8,347 nt of DNA. It comes from CAYUJH01 sp964394585 (GTDB taxonomy: Bacteria; Bacteroidota; Bacteroidia; Cytophagales; Flammeovirgaceae). Under the pieces are notes generated by a model. That model did no database searches. It was not told the origin of the DNA and worked only from the letters and a program-made list of their open reading frames with translations. Of the stretch, positions 1-6,669 are shown piece after piece; positions within the stretch are counted from its first letter, which is position 1, and each line of letters starts with the position of its first letter. Location of the stretch: the NCBI GenBank assembly GCA_964394585.1, contig CAYMYI010000158.1, positions 1 to 8,347 on the forward strand, written 5' to 3'. The translations under genes and the position numbers were made by a program.

Positions 1-2
1 AA

Positions 3-926
3 CACGAAACACTGCTAATAGGGCGTGTTCAATGGCTAAATGGGGTGCATCATACCTATGAGCAAGCAAAAACAGATAATTACGAAGGAACGCCACAGCG
101 GCATCGGTTGGCTTGGGCGTCATCTTTCCGGTGGAATAATTATTCGGGAAATTTCACGGTGATCGCCTCAGGGAGGCAAGAGTGGAATTCAACAACAGGG
201 CTAGTACCATTTGTGCCATCTTTAGGGGTGGTATGGGCGCTTTCTTCGCGAACTACCCTTCGAGCAAATGTGAACCGCAGTTTTCGATTGCCCACCTTTA
301 ACGACTTATTCTGGCAGCCCGGCGGAAATTTAGCCGTAGAACCCGAAAAGGGATGGGCACAAGAACTCTCGTTGCACACGGCGTTGCATCGAGCATTACC
401 CCGATTCGAAGTAGTGTTGTTTAACCGAAATTTGCAAAGACAAATTGTTTGGCAGCCTACGGAAAAAGGCTATTGGTCTGCATTTAATTTGCATAATGTG
501 TGGGTTCGTGGTGCAGAGTTTTCACTCGGGAACTCGTGGAAAGTAGGCGCGGTAGAATTGGCAACAAAAGCTCGATACCAATGGCTAAAAGCGGACTCTC
601 AGAATAATGATGGAGAAGCAGCATCGGTAATCTACACACCTGAACACCAAGCTCGATGGGAGTTTTCCGCTTCAAAAGGGGCAATTTTATTGCAATACCA
701 GCATCAATGGACAGGGCAACGGCTCACTACACCAAACAGGCAGCAAGCGCTTGCTGCCTATGATATGGCAAACCTAACCCTGCGTACCAACTTCCAATGG
801 CGGCAGTGGGAAGCAACATTAGGAACAAGCTGCCTGAATCTTTGGGATACTTCGTATGAAGTAATCGCTTGGCGACCTATGCCAGGGCGCAATTATGCAA
901 TCAACCTGCTTATATCTTTTCCATAA
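3..926 (+). CDS. btuB: TonB-dependent outer-membrane receptor, BtuB-like (5' truncated by window)
   Basis: The reading frame is open from the window edge, so only the C-terminal 307 residues are present: half of the beta-barrel, without plug or TonB box. Seen: the barrel motif SFRLPTFNDLFW (279-314) followed by GNLAVEPEKGW (324-356), the usual 'SFRxPTFxDLYW...GNPxLxPExG' signature of BtuB/FepA-type receptors, and a C-terminal MPGRNYAINL stretch typical of the last strand. The protein ends in Phe-Pro rather than the usual terminal aromatic residue. Receptors of this family import large ligands across the outer membrane with energy from TonB-ExbBD. The barrel alone does not fix the ligand. The cobalamin assignment is inferred from the next gene, 22 bp downstream on the same strand, which is a BtuG-like lipoprotein. 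A cobalamin riboswitch would lie upstream of the window. Heme or siderophore uptake is the main alternative. Confidence 0.85.
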   Translation, partial: HETLLIGRVQWLNGVHHTYEQAKTDNYEGTPQRHRLAWASSFRWNNYSGNFTVIASGRQEWNSTTGLVPFVPSLGVVWALSSRTTLRANVNRSFRLPTFNDLFWQPGGNLAVEPEKGWAQELSLHTALHRALPRFEVVLFNRNLQRQIVWQPTEKGYWSAFNLHNVWVRGAEFSLGNSWKVGAVELATKARYQWLKADSQNNDGEAASVIYTPEHQARWEFSASKGAILLQYQHQWTGQRLTTPNRQQALAAYDMANLTLRTNFQWRQWEATLGTSCLNLWDTSYEVIAWRPMPGRNYAINLLISFP

Positions 927-948
927 TTTTTTAAACAATACTATCTAT

Positions 949-2049
949 ATGAAACAACTATTGAAAACTTCTTTCTATGCCCGCACAATGGTGATGCTTG
1001 GGCTTTTCGCTTTCCTTTTTTCGGCTTGCGGTTCTGAAGACGATCCTCTTATCCAACCACTTGATCGCTATGCATCGGGAGTATTGGTTGCCAACGAAGG
1101 ACCTTTCCAAAACGGAGTGGGTTCTATTACTTTTTTTGACCCTCTCACAGGTGAAGTTGAGCAAAATGTATTTGAGCGCGCTAACAACCGTGTTCTGGGC
1201 AATATTGTACAATCGGTTACTGTGTTTCAAGATCGTGCATATGTGGTAGTAAACAATGCTGGCAAGGTAGAAGTGGCTAATGCAGCTGATTTTTCATCGG
1301 TAGGAGTTATTGAAGGGCTAACCCTTCCTCGCTACTTTTTAGGTATTGATGGACAAACCGGTTACATATCGCAGTGGGGTGCCGGCGGAACGGATGGCTC
1401 TATTACTGTAGTAGACTTATCTACTTTGCAAATTACCAAAACCATTGCAGTAGGTAATGGTGCGGGGCGCATGCTCCGCATGGGTAACGAGGTGTTTGTT
1501 GCCTGCTCAGGTGGATTTGGCAATGATAACCGCTTGTTCGTCATCAATACAAACAGTCAAACGGTAACACACGAAATAGCGGTAGGCGCTAACCCTAATA
1601 GTCTTCGGGTAGATGCTAACAATACCTTATGGGTATTATGCGGGGGGCAATTTAGTGCCGATTTTACATCGTTGGTGGCTAGTCCGGAATTGTTCCGCAT
1701 CGACCCTGTTCAAAAACAAATAACCGGGCAGTTTTCTTTTGATGACTTTAACAGTACGGCTTCTAATTTAGTAATAAATGCCGCTGGAACTAGTGTCTAT
1801 TTTTTAAAAGGAGGGAGCGTGTTTGTAGCGCCCACTACTGCCGGAAATCAACTAAGCTTCCAAGAACTCTACTCGGGTTTTTATTATGGGTTAGGCTATA
1901 ACCCAAACGATGGGCTACTATACGCCACCGATGCTGGCGATTTTGTAGGAAATGGCAGTGTACTGCTCATTGATGAAAGCGGCGTGTTACGAAACGAGTT
2001 TGCTACAGGTATTATTCCGAATGGCGGCTTCTACTTCGCAGGAGAATAG
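949..2049 (+). CDS. btuG: BtuG-like beta-propeller surface lipoprotein (YncE/DUF5074 type)
   Basis: Encodes 366 residues. The ATG at 949 is chosen over an in-frame ATG at 895, because the latter overlaps the preceding gene and would put 18 odd residues before a normal lipoprotein signal peptide. The lipobox LFSAC has its lipidated Cys at residue 27; the following GSEDD is acidic, as in Bacteroidota surface-export signals. The rest consists of repeated short beta-strand units with propeller features: VLVANEGPF near residue 49, VVVNNAGKVEVANA, GSITVVDLSTLQITKTIAVG, PNSLRVDANNTLWVLCGG and a final YATDAGDF...GSVLLIDESG. This order matches the DUF5074/YncE-like family. In Bacteroides, BtuG is a seven-bladed propeller lipoprotein that binds cobalamin tightly on the cell surface and passes it to BtuB. 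Adjacency to a TonB receptor supports the same role here; cobalamin binding itself is inferred. It is probably translated from the same transcript as the receptor. Confidence 0.8.
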   Translation: MKQLLKTSFYARTMVMLGLFAFLFSACGSEDDPLIQPLDRYASGVLVANEGPFQNGVGSITFFDPLTGEVEQNVFERANNRVLGNIVQSVTVFQDRAYVVVNNAGKVEVANAADFSSVGVIEGLTLPRYFLGIDGQTGYISQWGAGGTDGSITVVDLSTLQITKTIAVGNGAGRMLRMGNEVFVACSGGFGNDNRLFVINTNSQTVTHEIAVGANPNSLRVDANNTLWVLCGGQFSADFTSLVASPELFRIDPVQKQITGQFSFDDFNSTASNLVINAAGTSVYFLKGGSVFVAPTTAGNQLSFQELYSGFYYGLGYNPNDGLLYATDAGDFVGNGSVLLIDESGVLRNEFATGIIPNGGFYFAGE

Positions 2050-2067
2050 AAAATGGTTTATGAAAAA

Positions 2068-2107
2068 AGAAGTCCCTTCTCTATTAGTTTGAATGGAAGG
2101 GGCTTCT
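2068..2107 (+). terminator. Hairpin after the btuB-btuG pair, probable terminator
   Basis: A 12-bp stem pairs AGAAGTCCCTTC (2068-2079) with GAAGGGGCTTCT (2096-2107), with one G-T wobble and a 16-base loop. It begins 19 bases after the btuG stop. No clear T tract follows on the plus strand; a run of A lies in front of the stem, so it would look more like a classical terminator on the minus strand. It may act in both directions or simply protect the 3' end of the mRNA. Confidence 0.5.
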
Positions 2108-2187
2108 ATTGTGGAATAGACAAAAGGAACCGACGAGTTTCATTTTCAATACAGGTCAAAATAGTGGTAGGGGACGTATGATTTCAC

Positions 2188-2218
2188 TTGAAAAGTTGCG
2201 CTTAACATAGTATTTTTG
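2188..2218 (+). promoter_or_regulatory. Bacteroidota-type promoter for the ATP-grasp gene
   Basis: TTG at 2188-2190 and TATTTTTG at 2211-2218 are separated by exactly 20 bp, matching the Bacteroidota housekeeping consensus (TTG at -33, TAnnTTTG at -7). Transcription would start near 2224, only about 14 bases before the ATG at 2238, giving a very short leader. A second TAnnTTTG match, TAACTTTG, lies at 2224-2231, but no TTG is suitably spaced from it. Confidence 0.6.
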
Positions 2219-2237
2219 ATGATTAACTTTGAGAATT

Positions 2238-3098
2238 ATGCGCATTGCTTTAGTAACCTGCCAAGAAGTACCAAAACTGTATAAATACGAGCAAGCTTTA
2301 GTACCGCATTTGCAATCGCTCAGCTACACAGTTTATACCCCAATTTGGGACGATTTCGCCATTGATTGGCAACAATTTGACCTTGTTGTCATTCGTAACA
2401 CATGGGATTATCATACGAAACTACCCAAGTTTTTAGCTTGGTTACAGCAGCTAGAAAAAGAAAACATTCGGGTCATCAATCCAATTGAAGTACTGCGCCG
2501 TAATGCACATAAGTTTTACCTACGCGATTTAGAACAAAGCGGTATCCCGATTGTACCTACCCAATTTATTGATAGAGGACATTCGGCATCAGTCGAGAAG
2601 TTGTTTCAAGCGTTTCAGTGCAATCGCATCGTGATGAAACCGGCTGCTTCAGCAGGTGCATACTTAACTTCGCAGTGGGAGCGAAGCCACATAGCCGAAG
2701 CGCAGGAAGCCCTCGATAGCCTGTTGCACACCCATGATGCATTGGTACAGCCGTTTCAGTCGGTAATTCAGGAAAAGGGCGAGTGGTCGTTAGTTTTTTA
2801 TTACCATCGATTTAGCCATGCGGTTATTAAGCGTACTAAACCTGGCGATTTCCGGGTGCAAGAAGAGCATGGAGGAACCTATCAGCTACTCGAAGCGCCC
2901 ACCACGTTGGTTTCCTCAGCATTGGAAGCGTTAGCGTCTTTTTCGGCAAAGCCTTTGCCATACGCTCGTGTAGATGGGCTTATCGCAGAAGGCACATTCT
3001 TAGTAATGGAACTCGAGTTAATTGAGCCGGAGCTATTCCTCATGGAAAAACAGTTGTTACCAGCTTTTGGGGAAATGATAGCGCAATCGGTAGTATAG
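2238..3098 (+). CDS. ATP-grasp family enzyme, DcsG/RimK-like (substrates unknown)
   Basis: Encodes 286 residues, cytoplasmic, with no signal peptide. The ATG at 2238 gives the MRIALVTC start usual for this group; an in-frame TTG at 2229 would add three residues and partly overlaps a promoter-like motif. The N-terminal part (about 1-80) is a pre-ATP-grasp domain with the characteristic VVIRNTWDYH (50-59). The ATP-binding part follows: IVMKPAASAGAYLT (131-144), whose Lys134 should contact ATP, then QEKGEWSLVFY (178-188), FRVQEEHGGT (205-214) with a Gly-rich loop, ARVDGL (243-248), and MELELIEPELFL (257-268) with the acidic Mg2+ ligands. ATP-grasp enzymes join a carboxylate to an amine or similar nucleophile through an acyl-phosphate. 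The closest named relative I recognise is DcsG, the D-cycloserine ring-closing enzyme, but no other dcs gene is nearby, so that reaction should not be assumed. The gene stands alone, with its own promoter, and ends 5 bp from a convergent gene. Confidence 0.8.
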   Translation: MRIALVTCQEVPKLYKYEQALVPHLQSLSYTVYTPIWDDFAIDWQQFDLVVIRNTWDYHTKLPKFLAWLQQLEKENIRVINPIEVLRRNAHKFYLRDLEQSGIPIVPTQFIDRGHSASVEKLFQAFQCNRIVMKPAASAGAYLTSQWERSHIAEAQEALDSLLHTHDALVQPFQSVIQEKGEWSLVFYYHRFSHAVIKRTKPGDFRVQEEHGGTYQLLEAPTTLVSSALEALASFSAKPLPYARVDGLIAEGTFLVMELELIEPELFLMEKQLLPAFGEMIAQSVV

Positions 3099-3103
3099 CG
3101 TAG

Positions 3104-4072
3104 TTATGTGGAAGGCAGGGCGCTCCATGCTAATGCTCCTGCACCCAATACGGCGGTATTATCTCCTTTTAAATCGGAAAGCAAAATTTTTACTTTATTC
3201 CGAAAGATATGTAACAGGTTTTCTTCAAAATATTTTTTGGTCGGATTGAGCAACAACTCCCCGGAGTTAGCCAGCCCACCAAACAAAATAATAGCTTCGG
3301 GGCTTACATGCGCCACAGAGTTGGCAAGGGCAACGCCGAGCATCTTTCCTGTATATTCGAACGCTTCTTTGGCAATTAGATCACCGTTTAAGGCAGCTTC
3401 TGTAATATCTTTTGCTGTGAGTTGATTAAAGCTTACATCGCGCAATGTGCTAGGGTGGATTCGCAGCGCCAAAAGTTCAAAAATCGTTCGTTTGATGCCA
3501 GTAGCCGAAACGTAGGTTTCGAGTGTGCCCTTTAGCCCGGTAGTATGGTCGCGGCCTCCGGGAATCACGGTAACGTGTCCAAGTTCTCCGGCGAAACCAT
3601 CGTGGCCATAAACCAGTTCGCCATTCACTACTATACCACTGCCTAGCCCGGTACCTAACGTGATTACAATAAAGTTTTTCATGCCTTTGGCAACTCCGAA
3701 AAACTGTTCTCCAATGGCAGCAGCGTTGGCATCGTTGGTGAGTACAGTAGGTAAACCCAGCTTTTCTTTCACAATATCAACAAGGGGAACGTGCTGTCCC
3801 CAACTGATATTGGGGGCTTCTTCGATACTTCCGGAGTAATAATTGGCATTAGGAGCACCTATGCCCACCGCTTGGATGGCTACCTGGTCGGCAACGGGTT
3901 TTGCCATTTCTTCGATACTACTAAACAACTCGCTTAAAAAAATATCGAGGTCTTCGTCTGCATGGGTAGGAATACTTCGGCTTACAATGCATTTTCCTTC
4001 TTTGTTTACCAAACCAAGTTTAGTATTAGTGCCGCCAATATCAATTCCGAGAGTTACCGAAGTTTTCCCCAT
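3104..4072 (-). CDS. ROK family sugar kinase (glucokinase-like) lacking the zinc-site cysteines
   Basis: Encodes 322 residues, the normal ROK length, with a start at 4072 giving MGKTSVTLGIDIGGTNTK. Seen: the phosphate-1 ATP motif DIGGTNTKLG (11-20); NDANAAAIGE (113-122), with Asp114 as the expected catalytic base; LGTGLGSGIVV (139-149); GELGH (162-166); a second nucleotide motif, IILFGG (261-266); and a C-terminal LGAGALAW. There is no N-terminal helix-turn-helix, so it is a kinase rather than a repressor such as NagC. ROK kinases phosphorylate glucose, mannose or N-acetylated hexosamines at the 6-position using ATP, in the cytoplasm. Odd: the family motif CxCGxxGC after GELGH reads HTTGLKGT (176-183). 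Cys1, Cys2 and Cys3 become His176, Thr178 and Thr183, while His166 and the following LETY are kept. The sugar cannot be read from the sequence. The gene starts 94 bp downstream of the trmD operon on the same strand and may have its own promoter; its 3' end converges on the ATP-grasp gene with no room for a terminator. Confidence 0.9.
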   Translation of the reverse strand: MGKTSVTLGIDIGGTNTKLGLVNKEGKCIVSRSIPTHADEDLDIFLSELFSSIEEMAKPVADQVAIQAVGIGAPNANYYSGSIEEAPNISWGQHVPLVDIVKEKLGLPTVLTNDANAAAIGEQFFGVAKGMKNFIVITLGTGLGSGIVVNGELVYGHDGFAGELGHVTVIPGGRDHTTGLKGTLETYVSATGIKRTIFELLALRIHPSTLRDVSFNQLTAKDITEAALNGDLIAKEAFEYTGKMLGVALANSVAHVSPEAIILFGGLANSGELLLNPTKKYFEENLLHIFRNKVKILLSDLKGDNTAVLGAGALAWSALPST

Positions 4073-4166
4073 AGTAAGTAATCGTTTTTTGGTATGTGCT
4101 AATTATTAAATGTATGTGTTTTCTAAGTTAATATAAAAACCTGTGAGGGAACAACTTTCTTTGATT

Positions 4167-4535
4167 TTATGGTGTAAGTTCCAACACGAGCAGATTTTTC
4201 CTCAGTTTTTGTAAGTGTAGGGTTTGTACTTTGTTTTTTGAAGGAAACTGAATCTTTAAGAGATTTTCCTCGGTAAGTTGCCACATGCCTGTATCTAACT
4301 TAGGGCGATCGGATGCATCGGGCATTTCCCGAATCAGCTCACCGTTTTCTAAGAACTGCCATCGGATTATCCTTCGTTCGGCAGAGGGCTGCTTAGTAGA
4401 AAAGTATTGTAGCTGATTTTCTTGCTTAGTGAGATACCAATTATTTTGCAGTCGCTTTAGGGTAACCCTTTCCGATTGGCAACTCGCTAAGAGGATCATT
4501 ACAATCCCGATGCTTCCCCAATATCTTATTTTCAT
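4167..4535 (-). CDS. Lipocalin-like small lipoprotein
   Basis: Encodes 122 residues. The signal peptide has the lipobox LLASC with the lipidated Cys at residue 19, followed by QSERV. The mature part reads like the Bacteroidota lipocalin-like family (PF13648 type). It opens with LKRLQNNWYL, in place of 'LxGxWxL', then has IIRWQFLENGEL, then TGMWQLTEENLLKIQF, then LHLQKLRKNLLVLELTP. That spacing of W, FxxNG, GxW and terminal LxLxxL strands suggests a small beta-barrel that might hold a lipid or other hydrophobic ligand, but no ligand or reaction is known from the sequence. It is the last gene of the probable trmD operon, 26 bp after the 229-residue lipoprotein gene. The absence of acidic residues directly after the Cys argues for the periplasmic face rather than surface export. 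The family assignment is from pattern, not alignment. Confidence 0.75.
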   Translation of the reverse strand: MKIRYWGSIGIVMILLASCQSERVTLKRLQNNWYLTKQENQLQYFSTKQPSAERRIIRWQFLENGELIREMPDASDRPKLDTGMWQLTEENLLKIQFPSKNKVQTLHLQKLRKNLLVLELTP

Positions 4536-4561
4536 AATATTTTGTGCCGGATAGATGATAG

Positions 4562-5251
4562 TTACACGCCCATTTCAAAGCTGTACAAATCGAGTAGGGA
4601 GAGTTTCCATTCGCCATCTTTTAAGGCAAAGCCCATTTTTACACCCACTTTAGTAAGAAGCACCATACGGGAAATTTTTGCATCAGCTTGTTTAGCGGCT
4701 TCTAGCTCTGCTTCCTCATATGAGATGAGCAGCAAGTCGGCAATTTCTTGATATCGTTCACTGATGGCGATACTACCGCTAACCTCTTGTGTGAAACAAC
4801 CTTGTTTTTCAAAACGCCCTTCTGCATTGAGTGTGGGGAGTGGCTCTTCGGAAAGTTGGCAGTTAATGTCGGCAAGTAAGTTGCCTAGGTCAGGAATCGT
4901 TTCCTGCATTTGCGCCACTGTTTGGTAATTCGCAATTACAGGGTTTGCCCCAATGGTATGTACCATGTAGATGCCTGTTTCAGGGTCAATTGCCGCCGTA
5001 ATCCCGTTAAGAACCCCCGTTTGCGATTTCCCCACAAAGTTTTTGGCGAAGAAGTCTACAAAGCTAGGAGTAGCATCTTCAGTAGTTTCAGTAGTTGTTT
5101 CCTCGGAAGGAGTTTGGGGCGTATCCTCTTTTGTTGTGCTAGTAGGAGGTGTATTTTGTTCAGAGGAGGCTTGTTCATTTTTGGAAGAGTCGCCTCCACA
5201 AGCAGCTAGCCAAATGAGCAAAAAGGCAAGGGCAAAGGTGCGTTTTGTCAT
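4562..5251 (-). CDS. Lipoprotein of unknown function with a Thr/Glu-rich tether
   Basis: Encodes 229 residues. The signal peptide ends in the lipobox WLAAC, with the lipidated Cys at residue 18 followed by GGDSS. Residues about 19-62 are low-complexity Ser/Thr/Glu/Pro, a flexible acidic tether (5066-5197). The folded part (about 63-229) contains GVLNGITAAIDPETGIYMVHTIG, where a run of small and beta-forming residues suggests an SH3-like or similar beta domain. Two cysteines, 131 and 152, could form a disulfide. A helical stretch, YEEAELEAAKQADAKI, precedes the terminal KDGEWKLSLLDLYSFE. The ending DGEWKLxxL is common in small periplasmic alpha/beta proteins, but I do not recognise the family and assign no function. 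It starts 12 bp after trmD and is followed 26 bp on by a lipocalin-like lipoprotein, so all three are probably co-transcribed. Confidence 0.75.
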   Translation of the reverse strand: MTKRTFALAFLLIWLAACGGDSSKNEQASSEQNTPPTSTTKEDTPQTPSEETTTETTEDATPSFVDFFAKNFVGKSQTGVLNGITAAIDPETGIYMVHTIGANPVIANYQTVAQMQETIPDLGNLLADINCQLSEEPLPTLNAEGRFEKQGCFTQEVSGSIAISERYQEIADLLLISYEEAELEAAKQADAKISRMVLLTKVGVKMGFALKDGEWKLSLLDLYSFEMGV

Positions 5252-5263
5252 AAGTAAGAGATT

Positions 5264-5959
5264 TTAAGCGTTATCGTTTTTAATTTTTTTATACAAATCA
5301 GGTCGGCGTTGTTGCGTCCGTTCTAATGCCTTTTCTATACGCCAATCCTCCATTTTGGCTTCATGCCCCGATAGCAGCACATCGGGCACTTTCATCCCTT
5401 TGTATTCTGCAGGGCGTGTGTAGATTGGGGGGGCGAGCAAACCGTCTTGGAAAGAGTCGGTAAGTGCGGAAGTTTCATCGGAAAGTACCCCCGGTAGCAA
5501 GCGAATAACAGCATCGGCAACAACAGCCGCTGCCAGTTCTCCACCGGAAAGCACATAATCGCCTATGCTAATCTCTTTTGTAATGAAATGTTCGCGCACT
5601 CGTTCGTCCACCCCTTTGTAATGTCCACATAAAATAATGAGGTTTTGCTGCATTGCCAAGTGATTCGCCACTCCTTGTTGGAATAGCTCGCCGTCTGGGG
5701 TCATGTAAATCACCTCCTGATAGGTGCGTTTTGCTTTCAAAGCAGATATACAGCGGTCGATGGGTTCAATCATCAACACCATGCCCGCACCCATTCCATA
5801 CGCATAATCATCTATTTGTTGGTGTTTATTGATGCCATACTCTCGCAAATCGTGGATAACTACTTCTACAATGCCTTTTTGTTGCGCGCGCTTTAGGATG
5901 GAATGCGAAAACGGACTCTCAAGCAACTTGGGTAAGCAAGTGATAATATCTATTCTCAT
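5264..5959 (-). CDS. trmD: tRNA (guanine-N1)-methyltransferase TrmD
   Basis: Encodes 231 residues, the normal length. TrmD transfers a methyl group from S-adenosylmethionine to N1 of G37 in tRNAs with G at position 36, preventing +1 frameshifting; it acts as a dimer in the cytoplasm. Seen: MRIDIITCLP start; DDYAYGMGAGMV (50-61); LCGHYKGVDERVRE (110-123); the trefoil-knot segment EISIGDYVLSGGELA (129-143); Arg153, corresponding to the conserved knot-region Arg; and TDSFQDGLL (167-175), where Asp168 matches the catalytic Asp169 of the E. coli enzyme. PPIYTRPAEYKGMKVPDVLL and a C-terminal WR...RRPDL complete the family pattern. Met56 sits in the otherwise Gly-rich loop, usually written FGGGxGM. 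The gene is not beside rpsP, rimM or rplS, its usual partners in Proteobacteria and Firmicutes, but heads an apparent operon with two lipoprotein genes. It is divergent from the metal-related block. Confidence 0.97.
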   Translation of the reverse strand: MRIDIITCLPKLLESPFSHSILKRAQQKGIVEVVIHDLREYGINKHQQIDDYAYGMGAGMVLMIEPIDRCISALKAKRTYQEVIYMTPDGELFQQGVANHLAMQQNLIILCGHYKGVDERVREHFITKEISIGDYVLSGGELAAAVVADAVIRLLPGVLSDETSALTDSFQDGLLAPPIYTRPAEYKGMKVPDVLLSGHEAKMEDWRIEKALERTQQRRPDLYKKIKNDNA

Positions 5960-6079
5960 GTTTTTTGTTCAGACTTTGAGCTTTCACAAATTAAAAGAAA
6001 AAGAAAAGAGAACGGCGGATAATTTCCATCTTTTGCGGTGAGTGGGCAAAGTAGAACCTTTAAAAAAATGCTAAATTCA

Positions 6080-6101
6080 TTCGATAAATATATTTATTGA
6101 A
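6080..6101. promoter_or_regulatory. Imperfect 22-bp palindrome, candidate operator
   Basis: The left half TTCGATAAATA (6080-6090) and right half TATTTATTGAA (6091-6101) are reverse complements except for one pair. The dyad lies between divergent trmD and the HYC-type gene, ending 34 bp before the latter's ATG, where an operator or activator site could sit. The core is pure A/T, so chance and simple bent AT-rich promoter DNA are realistic alternatives. It does not resemble a classic Fur box. No good TTG-n20-TAnnTTTG promoter was found here; the nearest -7-like match is CAGTTTTG at 6112-6119, with one mismatch. Confidence 0.3.
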
Positions 6102-6135
6102 CTTTTATCTTCAGTTTTGTATTACTCAGACAAAT

Positions 6136-6525
6136 ATGAAAAAAATCGCTTCGATAGCATTTGCCCTATTTTATGCGGTTACCTCTATGGGGGTAGCGGT
6201 AAATGTGCACTATTGCCTAGGGGAAATTGAGTCGGTAGAACTCCTTTCCTTTAGTAAAAAATGCTGTTGCGGCGATATGGAAATGCCTATCGGCTGCTGT
6301 AGCGACGACACCTATCTCATACAACATGATGTTGAGGAGCAGCAAACGGTAGAAAGTGCTCGGTTTACATTTGCTCCTGTTACGGTGCTTATGCCGCAGC
6401 TATCTATCGTGCTTATTTCTGAAGAGGATATAACGAGCCATTCGATTCCCAATTTCCCTCAACCATTCCCTCCTCCTAACGAGTCGCTACGGTTGCTCTA
6501 CTGTTCGCTTACGTTTTACGGTTAG
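6136..6525 (+). CDS. Small exported cysteine-rich protein, HYC_CC_PP type
   Basis: Encodes 129 residues; the ATG at 6136 is chosen over one at 6097, because MKKIASIAFALFYAVTSMG is a clean start of a signal peptide or N-terminal membrane segment. Seen, in order: NVHYCLGE (HYC at 25-27), KKCCCGDMEM (Cys 43-45), IGCCSDD (Cys 54-55), and a Pro-rich FPQPFPPPNES (107-116). The spacing HYC ... CC ... PP matches the Bacteroidota family named for those motifs, about 130 residues long. With six clustered Cys plus His and Met, it could bind a thiophilic metal or form redox-active disulfides in the periplasm; neither is shown. In this phylum such genes typically sit beside HMA-domain proteins and TonB receptors, as here. 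It is the first gene of that block, with 144 bp to the next gene, so it may be transcribed together with it or separately. Confidence 0.8.
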   Translation: MKKIASIAFALFYAVTSMGVAVNVHYCLGEIESVELLSFSKKCCCGDMEMPIGCCSDDTYLIQHDVEEQQTVESARFTFAPVTVLMPQLSIVLISEEDITSHSIPNFPQPFPPPNESLRLLYCSLTFYG

Positions 6526-6560
6526 TCTTATCAGGTTATCCCCTCCTCATGCTTTAATAA

Positions 6561-6584
6561 TGGGATTGGATTTTCTTTATCCCA
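6561..6584 (+). other. Weak hairpin between the HYC-type gene and the HMA gene
   Basis: TGGGAT (6561-6566) and ATCCCA (6579-6584) can pair over a 12-base loop that is T-rich. Only six base pairs form and no T tract follows. It lies 35 bases after the HYC-type stop codon in the 144-base spacer. It could be a weak attenuator or processing site separating expression of the first gene from the HMA-receptor pair, or it may be chance. Confidence 0.2.
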
Positions 6585-6669
6585 AGATTTGAAGTGGAAA
6601 AGGCTCTCAGAAGCCTCCTCAATTCTTTCTTTTATTTTCCTGAATAATCATTTCTAAAGACTCATCGTA

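Noticed and set aside
895..948. In-frame upstream ATG extending the BtuG-like lipoprotein by 18 residues
   Set aside because: It overlaps the receptor gene and would push the signal peptide inward; the ATG at 949 gives a normal lipoprotein start.
2108..2187. Possible small RNA or riboswitch between the btuG hairpin and the ATP-grasp promoter
   Set aside because: No further stems, no B12-box-like sequence and no conserved motif were seen.
2238..3098. Naming the ATP-grasp gene dcsG (D-cycloserine synthesis)
   Set aside because: None of the other cycloserine genes is present and the relatives of this protein are widespread; only a family-level call is supported.
3108..4109. Plus-strand open frames of 105 and 88 codons
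   Set aside because: They are antisense to the ROK kinase, whose motifs are unambiguous; the translations are low in recognisable structure.
4073..4166. Promoter for the ROK kinase on the minus strand (TTT, 20 bp, TACATTTA)
   Set aside because: Both elements lack the final G of the consensus, and the region is AT-rich enough to give such matches by chance.
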